From positions 1-18,528 of the forward strand of contig JAKMGM010000028.1 of the NCBI GenBank assembly GCA_022424925.1: a stretch of DNA of 18,528 nucleotides, written 5' to 3'. Positions 1 through 6,000 of the stretch are shown here, one piece after another. This DNA is from Candidatus Poseidoniaceae archaeon. Lineage in GTDB: Archaea; Thermoplasmatota; Poseidoniia; Poseidoniales; Poseidoniaceae. The first letter of the stretch is position 1. Each line of letters starts with the position of its first letter. The position numbers and the translations under genes were made by a program. The notes beneath the pieces were generated by a model that saw only the letters and a list, made by a program, of their open reading frames with translations, did no database searches and was not told the origin of the DNA.

Positions 1-1151
1 GCTTGTTCTGGGGGCGATGGTGCTTCTCTACGAGCCCTTTCAATCAGTGATGAGGCTGGCTCGTTTTCTTCTTCCAAGAGCATCGTGTCGGGTGAACGGA
101 ATGCGTCGGGGCTATCGGCGTTCCCCAAACTTTGTTGCGTCATCGTTTTCTCGGGAATGTGAACGCCTTCAGGGCCAAAAAAGTTGGGAATAAAATTCTG
201 CGGGCCAGTAGTCGTATGCATGGAATGGGGCTGGTGCGGTAATTCGACATCTGTTGATTGCGCAATGTGCCGGAACGATGACACAGGTCTGCTTTGTGCA
301 GCAGTTGGTATCGGAGAATGCGGTTGGGTGGTGTAGTGCTGAGTAGGTTGATGCGTGTTTTGAGATGGAGCACCTCTTGATTGATGTGCATTGGCGATAC
401 CTCTTGAGATGAAACCGTGTTCAGAAACGACTGCCGTTTTCGGGATGACTTCTCTGTCCAACCATCCTCCACTGAACCCCTCGGGGTCTCCAAAGTCAAG
501 GTCCAGTTCATCACTGAACAGAGCAGTGGAATAACCAGTCTGTGTTGCTGTTTTTTCAGCGGGTGTGTCAGCTAGGAATGTACTGATAGAGGTTGGCGGG
601 TCAAGATGGATTGGCTGGATAGGTACTTCTTGCAACTCGCGAATGGCTGTGCGCGGATATTCCGCATCTCGCTCGAGAATATCCAAACCAATCCTCGCAT
701 CCTCAAGACACATACCCCCTTCTAAACGTTTGAGAAGCGTGGCCAAGCGCATCAAAGATGCATCGTTACCCGTGATGGTATGGCAATCTCCCGCTTCCGT
801 ATCAATCGTGAGTGTCGGTTTTCGAGTTCCAAGCCAACCCAATACAAGAGCGACTCCGCACACGCCGCTGGCCATCTGCAAACCGTTTGGAATGAATATC
901 CTTTGAGCGGCGTAGATGAGCCCTGCGCCAAGAAGGGCGAACGAAAATGGCACCAGCCGGGTATGGTGATGATGAACGCGTGAGATATTGGTTAATTTGA
1001 GGTCGAGGGCGTGTCCGCTTTTCCGCTCGAGAGACAGCGTGCGCTCATCTACCAAAGCTCGGACTCTACCCGAGCCTGCTAAATGCAGTGCTTTGATGAG
1101 TTCAAAGTCATCTGCATGAGCAGGACCATCCTCCTGTTCTCTAATGCGCAT
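1..1151 (-). CDS. Two-helix membrane protein of unknown function (3' end outside window)
   Basis: I do not recognise the family. The frame is open from an ATG at 1151 to the left edge, giving 383 whole codons without a stop; an in-frame TAA lies a few codons upstream, so the start is well bounded. Residues 1-64 are soluble. Around residues 28-58 there is a strand-like stretch with alternating hydrophobic and charged residues, ending in a run of four His. Two hydrophobic segments follow at about 66-87 and 91-108, making a membrane hairpin. After it come KPTLTIDTEAGD (111-122), another strand-like segment, and a helix to about 163. From about 165 the chain is disordered, and 250-345 is rich in His, Gln, Pro, Ser and Thr. 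The strand-rich part before the helices recalls small PH-like membrane modules, but that is only an impression. It is the last of three minus-strand genes, 96 bases after the EF-Tu-like gene. No clear Shine-Dalgarno is seen. That this is a real gene is fairly certain; the function is unknown. Confidence 0.75.
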   Translation of the reverse strand, partial: MRIREQEDGPAHADDFELIKALHLAGSGRVRALVDERTLSLERKSGHALDLKLTNISRVHHHHTRLVPFSFALLGAGLIYAAQRIFIPNGLQMASGVCGVALVLGWLGTRKPTLTIDTEAGDCHTITGNDASLMRLATLLKRLEGGMCLEDARIGLDILERDAEYPRTAIRELQEVPIQPIHLDPPTSISTFLADTPAEKTATQTGYSTALFSDELDLDFGDPEGFSGGWLDREVIPKTAVVSEHGFISRGIANAHQSRGAPSQNTHQPTQHYTTQPHSPIPTAAQSRPVSSFRHIAQSTDVELPHQPHSMHTTTGPQNFIPNFFGPEGVHIPEKTMTQQSLGNADSPDAFRSPDTMLLEEENEPASSLIERARREAPSPPEQ

Positions 1152-1178
1152 CCCAGCGCGCAAACCGCGTGTGCTGGG
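1152..1178 (-). promoter_or_regulatory. Inverted repeat abutting the start codon of the membrane-protein gene
   Basis: CCCAGC at 1152-1157 and GCTGGG at 1173-1178 are exact inverted copies around a 15-base centre. The stem would sit directly against the ATG at 1151 in the minus-strand transcript and could hinder initiation. The outer 6 bp pair on both strands. Four further pairs, two of them G-U, form only in a plus-strand RNA. It could equally be the remains of a terminator for the EF-Tu-like gene, or chance. Confidence 0.25.
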
Positions 1179-1247
1179 TTATCAAACCACCGACCGATGA
1201 CTGCATGCTGGCGGCGTTCTTTACAGGCATGTTGATTCGCCGAAGCC

Positions 1248-2267
1248 TCACTTCAACGTTAGGACAGCGTTGCCCATGATTCTCGGTTTCGAATCGAGTT
1301 GTGCGATGAGCGTAGGTTGCGCCTTTTCTCTTCGAATGTACAGGGGTGAATCCCATGTGACATCCATTTCATCACCATTGACTGCTCCGATACGGCCGAC
1401 AACGAATTGGAGGTCAACACTTGCGTGTACGACATCGCCTTCAGCCAAGATTCGCTTTTGGAACGGCGAGCGACTCAATTTCATCGTGGAGCGTTCATGT
1501 GCAACAACGGCTAAAGGAATACTGGTGTTGGTCTTTTTGTCTTCGACGGGTGGATGGACGAGCAGCGTTCCACTCCCCAAATGCTCTTCTTTTGCGTTGC
1601 GCAGAGCCAGTCCAACCCGGTCGCCTGCTGATGCTGAAGGCACATCATCGTCCATCACTTGGAGTGATTTGGCGTTCCCGGTTCCGTTTGCGGGCAGTAA
1701 AAGAACTTCATCATGAACACGAACCGTTCCTGATTGAACATAACCGATCGCCACAAGACCTATGCCTTTGACATTGAAATGCTGGTCAACTGGAAGAACC
1801 AATGGCGCTGCTGCGTTGGCGGCTAATTCTTCCGCAATTTCATCCATGAAGGCGTAGAGTGCGTTACGAAGTTCAATACCGTCCGTTGAGCCAAATGACC
1901 AGTTCGCCAAGCCGGCTTGCTGAAACAGCATTTTTGCTTGTTCTTCGTCGACCCATCCACCATCGGGTGCGTTGATAATGCCAATCCCTTTGGTAATGTT
2001 CGCGCTTGCAAAGGCGACCAAAGCTTCTCCAAGCGTAGCGTCGATGGCTGAAATCTCTATGATGCCGACTCTGGCTGCCGACAGTGCGTTCAAAAACGGA
2101 CGAAGGCGTTCAGGATATTTTGCGGGTCGGATGAGTGACAGGATACGTGGACCATCGCTTCCAGTTTCCTTGTGAACATAGGTGTGGACGTCCCTTTGGT
2201 CTGTTGGTTTAGCGATTTCTCTGGCTAATTCATCAGAACCAATCATTGCAATGTTGAGCACAGGCAT
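1248..2267 (-). CDS. EF-Tu/SelB-like translation-factor paralogue with degenerate GTPase domain
   Basis: The 339-residue protein has the three-domain layout of the EF-Tu/EF-1A/SelB superfamily. The N-terminal domain (1-150) keeps the shape of a G domain but not its signature. The P-loop site reads MIGSDELAREIAKP instead of GxxxxGK[ST], the DxPGH switch region is replaced by RPAKYPERL, and the NKxD site has become NAPD. Residues of about 155-250 form a beta-barrel like EF-Tu domain 2, with PLVLPVDQHFNVKG, a GxVxSGxVxxxD pattern (GYVQSGTVRVHDE) and a segment like the domain-2 AGDxVGLxLR stretch (SAGDRVGLALRN). About 255-339 resembles domain 3. I know similar GTPase-like paralogues from methanogens and other euryarchaea; their role is unsettled. 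GTP hydrolysis is unlikely here. I chose ATG 2267 because homologues start close to the first strand (MPVLNIAMIG); an in-frame GTG at 2291 would add eight residues. It follows the thioesterase gene by 42 bases, probably in one transcript. Confidence 0.8.
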   Translation of the reverse strand: MPVLNIAMIGSDELAREIAKPTDQRDVHTYVHKETGSDGPRILSLIRPAKYPERLRPFLNALSAARVGIIEISAIDATLGEALVAFASANITKGIGIINAPDGGWVDEEQAKMLFQQAGLANWSFGSTDGIELRNALYAFMDEIAEELAANAAAPLVLPVDQHFNVKGIGLVAIGYVQSGTVRVHDEVLLLPANGTGNAKSLQVMDDDVPSASAGDRVGLALRNAKEEHLGSGTLLVHPPVEDKKTNTSIPLAVVAHERSTMKLSRSPFQKRILAEGDVVHASVDLQFVVGRIGAVNGDEMDVTWDSPLYIRREKAQPTLIAQLDSKPRIMGNAVLTLK

Positions 2268-2309
2268 GTTTGTTCCACGAATGTGGGTCACATGAAGGTA
2301 GGGGTCGCG

Positions 2310-2771
2310 TTACTTCTTCCGCTTTGCTAACATCTGTTCACGGATATTCTTAGCATGGTCCCAGTCTTCTTGTTCATCTTCATCTTCGATGACAAATTGT
2401 GGAATTGGTATTGGTCGCATCATTGAATCAATGGCTACGAAAAAGAAGAAACCTTCGCATATTTTCTTTTTCTCCCATGTTGCCTTGTTCACCGCCACAG
2501 CGGTTACTTTCGTACATGCCGTATGGCTGCTGGTGAACACGACCTTTCCGGTGACTTCCAACAAATCGCCTTGTCGTGCAGGGGCGATGAAGGTCAATGC
2601 GTCAATCGAGATGGTGACGAATTCTCTGTGGGCAAATTTCGCACAGGCGATGCCTCCTGCTTTATCCATTAACGAAAGTAATTTTCCTCCGAACAGGGTG
2701 TCGTAGGCGTTTGTGTCTCCTGGAAAAACATGCTCAATGAGCGTAGCGGGTTCTTTCGAGTAGGGTTCCAT
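2310..2771 (-). CDS. Acyl-CoA thioesterase, hotdog fold (YciA/ACOT7-like)
   Basis: This 153-residue protein should hydrolyse acyl-CoA to free fatty acid and CoA in the cytoplasm. It has the hallmarks of the YciA/BFIT/ACOT7 hotdog thioesterases: HVFPGDTNAYDTLFGGKLL (residues 14-32), with the conserved Asn21 and the Gly28-Gly29 turn, then LMDKAGGIACAKFA (34-47) with the conserved Asp36. These are followed by FVTISIDALTFIAPARQGDLLE (split here by residue ranges 51-62 and 63-72), the second part of the hotdog sheet. The hotdog domain ends near residue 125. A charged tail of about 25 residues follows, acidic first and then basic, ending KRKK, which is longer than in many family members. The ATG at 2771 is the only sensible start because the hotdog domain begins within ten residues of it. 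It is the first gene of the leftward group and opens onto the divergent intergenic region. Substrate chain length cannot be read from the sequence. It may serve the fatty-acid-type genes at the other end of the window, but they are about 10 kb away on the other strand. Confidence 0.9.
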   Translation of the reverse strand: MEPYSKEPATLIEHVFPGDTNAYDTLFGGKLLSLMDKAGGIACAKFAHREFVTISIDALTFIAPARQGDLLEVTGKVVFTSSHTACTKVTAVAVNKATWEKKKICEGFFFFVAIDSMMRPIPIPQFVIEDEDEQEDWDHAKNIREQMLAKRKK

Positions 2772-3097
2772 ACCATTCCGAGGAAGTTCTCCCTCAAGAA
2801 CTCATGCGGCTGTTTAATGCACAAATGATGGTTTCTTGTCGTTCCGCAATTGGCTTCAAGTATGTCGTTGTTCGAATGTGTGAAGTCTGTGGGTTCGTTG
2901 TCAAGACTCGTATGATTCGAAGTATCTCAAAAATGAACAGAAGTTGTACCTTCGAAAAACCACCACCTGATTTGGTTCAAGCGCCAAACTGATGCGTTGT
3001 GAGATAAGCATGTAATCACGTGCTCTACCTACAGATACTGGGGCAACAGTCCGTTGCGATTATAGGTGGCGGAACCCTCGCAGGCATTGGTGAGTCT
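2772..3097. other. Divergent intergenic region
   Basis: No convincing gene lies here. It separates the leftward thioesterase gene from the rightward giant surface-protein gene and should contain a promoter for each. On the minus strand an AT-rich ATTAAACA lies at about 2811-2819, roughly 45 bases before the thioesterase start, and could serve as a TATA element. TTCGAA occurs three times (2871, 2916, 2951), which is not explained. A GTG at 3020 opens the plus-strand reading frame early, so part of 3020-3097 might be translated if the surface-protein start is further upstream than I think. Confidence 0.5.
3058..3094 (+). promoter_or_regulatory. Candidate TATA element and short leader with GGTGAG before the giant surface-protein gene
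   Basis: GATTATAG at about 3058-3065 is the most TATA-like element near the start. Transcription about 25 bases downstream would begin near 3087-3090, leaving a leader of around ten bases. GGTGAG at 3089-3094 then sits three bases before a TTG at 3098. This arrangement favours the TTG over the upstream GTG at 3020. It is pattern reading only. Confidence 0.3.
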
Positions 3098-6000
3098 TTG
3101 ACCAACGATAATCAACAATTGAAAGCAGCCTTTTTCCTCGTGTTTTTGATGCTACTTGCACCGTTTGCCGCAGCAGCAAACGTCACTTCATTTGGAAACG
3201 GTAACGCAAGCGACGAAATTGAACTGCGAGATGGGACTGCGTTCATGGATGATGGGATGGTTCATCTTCCTGCGACAGAGACCGTGACAAGCGCTTCAGT
3301 TGACTTGTCGACCTCGATGCTTGAGTACGGCGACCAATCTCGAATAGACTTGGAAACAATGCCGCGCGTGTGGAATCCAATGTTCAACAACCAACTCACC
3401 AAGTTTTCTAACGCAGCCGATTTTACATTTGAAGAAGGCTCAAATGCCGTACCGGTCGAACTCAAATCGGAAGGTTTCTTGACTGACTTTGAAGAGACGA
3501 CTGCTAATTTCAAGGATCATAGAGGTATCTCTGGAGGCTCGATTGGTTGGGACCACGGGTCCATTGAACCGTCAACTGTGCCGCCGAACTCAAACGTTCC
3601 CGATTGTGCCAGTGGCACGCACTGCTGGGGTACGGGACTTTACGATGACGATTATACCGATGATACTACCGGATTCAGCGGGCGAAACTACTTGCTAACC
3701 ACCGATACAATTTACATCGATTCTTCACTCAAAACGCAGATGGGTTACTTTGATTCATGGCACAACCTCGATGTCGAAACCACCAGCGGAGTAAACCCTC
3801 AAACATACTACCGAGACTGTGCTTACCTCGAAATCCGCTCATCTTCAAACGATGACTTTGACGACTTTGACCCCTCTGGATTTGAGTATCTTGAACCCAG
3901 CCTTAGTAATTCATCCTTCAATTTTGGCTCAGGTTATTTCAGCGTGTCTCAAGGTACAACAACGCCAGGACAAGTCGATTCTCGATGCAACGGAGTATCC
4001 GCAGGTGATGGCGCATTTGCCGGCACCTCAACCGGCCCTGCGAACCCCAATGGCTGGGCAAATGTTGCGATAGACCTTGGACTGTATGTTGGCCAATACA
4101 TCCAGATTCGGTTTGTCATGGAAGATAACAACATTGCTGGTACTGACGGCAACAAACCCGGCTGGTATGTCGACAATTTCAGAGTAGGTGACCCTCTTCC
4201 AGCATCCGCTGACCTCTCAGTGAACGGTTTCCTGCCTTCAATTTCCAGTGGCCCAAACCAACCCAACGGCTATGGTATTCTTGCAATCGAGTCCGAGACG
4301 ACATCAACAGCAACGATTTCTGTCGAGGTTCGAGATTCAACCAACGGTTTAGTTGTTGTCGATAAACACGGCCATAACATGACCAATCTTCAAGGTGACA
4401 TTATTGAATTGTGGGACATTAATTCAACCGTGTACCCTTCCATTGATTTCAAATTCACTTTCAATTCTGGACCAGACCGTCTTTCGTCTCCAGTGTTCCA
4501 CGGTTTCAGCATTGGTACCCGAGTGGGTACGGGCTTCAATGCGACCCAATACCTCGACCGTCCGGGCATTCTCGACGGTGTTTGGTCGACGAACGGTGGA
4601 GGAGAACCGATGATTTACTCGCCGATTCTAACCGATGTGTCCTATGCACCTACGCTTGAACGCAGTAATTTTGATCGGCCCATAACGCGCATTAAACCGT
4701 ATGTTCAATCCGATTGTTCCGAGGACCCCACAATTGACTTGTTTGCATACGGTGGAAGTTCGCTGTATCAAGTAACAAGCGATGTTGAGTATGTCTTGGA
4801 CGACCCTTGGTTTGGTTTTGAATCGATTGTTACCTTTGAAGACCCGTGTGATGTCGGAGGAATCTGGTTTGACTTGACCTTCGGACACCACCCCGATAAC
4901 TTGCATCTGGACATTGCGAACCACGGTCACACTGACTGGGGCTTTGACGAAGAGGCGTTCGGTAGTTTCGGGCGCCAAACTCAATTCTTACAAGCGAAGA
5001 TTGACGGTATCAATTACGGTAAATCGTCAAGCGACCTCATTATCGACAGCACAGGTGTTGCAGAAGGGGCTATGTTCATGCTGCCCAAGGGCGCTGAGGT
5101 CTCATCTATCGACCTTGTCTTCGACCAAGTCGGCATCTTTTCAAACACGGATGAAACAGAAGGTTTCTCCCTTTCGCTCCTCTCCGGTACGCAGGAAGTA
5201 CCGTTGGGTGATGTTGGAAACACAACCATCATGGTGCTGGAAAATGTTCAAGACATTGATTTCAAGACGGCATTGAATTCTCTGCTCAGCAACGCCCTTG
5301 TTCCAGTGAGTCATTACGATGCATACGGCAAGGAATGGCAAACGTTCAGGCTTAAGGCCGAATCTTTGAACGCATCGACTGGTGCACAACTTACCGTTCG
5401 GGACCTCGACGTGGTGTACAATTATTCAGTTTCCCTGGGAACCGCTGACGGACTGGACCGTGAATTGAACAAAGGTATTGCGCTCTGGGACGGAGGTTCA
5501 ACAGCTGAAGTCCCCTTGACCTTCACAAGTTCAACCGGTGGCGGTGCATCTCTGTCGAATCTCTTGATATCGACTTCAAGCGGGTACGACAACACGCTCA
5601 GTTTGATAGGAAACCCTGTTGGCTTGTATCCAAACGGAGGCATTTATGAAATATCGACAACGCACAAAGTGAGTTCCCTCACAGGTTCAAGTCTTGCTGA
5701 AGCCCGTCTAACACTCGAATCAGCGACTGGTAATGTCGTTCTTGGATACAGTGACACGCTCCTGTTTTCTGAAGTCTCTGACGTTGACGACCTTGTCAGT
5801 CTTGAATCCTCAACGGCAACACCGATTGTTGACGGCGTAGAAATCACGTGGCGATTCATTGTGAACTCAAACTGGGAGGATACCGATGAAGTGCGAATCT
5901 ATTCTGGCTTGATTGCTTCCAACGGCGTGAACGGTCTACCTGATGCGGTTTTGCTTGCACCCGAGAACGGTAACGCTGTCGAGAACGACGCTGTCATCTC

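Noticed and set aside
140..514. A 124-codon minus-strand frame near the left edge
   Set aside because: It overlaps in another frame the much longer membrane-protein gene, which continues uninterrupted to the edge and has clear transmembrane segments.
1270..1716. A 148-codon plus-strand frame
   Set aside because: It is antisense to the EF-Tu-like gene, whose domain 2 and 3 motifs are clear; the translation has no recognisable pattern.
2804..2992. A 62-codon plus-strand frame in the divergent intergenic region
   Set aside because: There is no ribosome site, the composition is odd (many Met, Cys and Arg), and it overlaps the region where the promoters should be.
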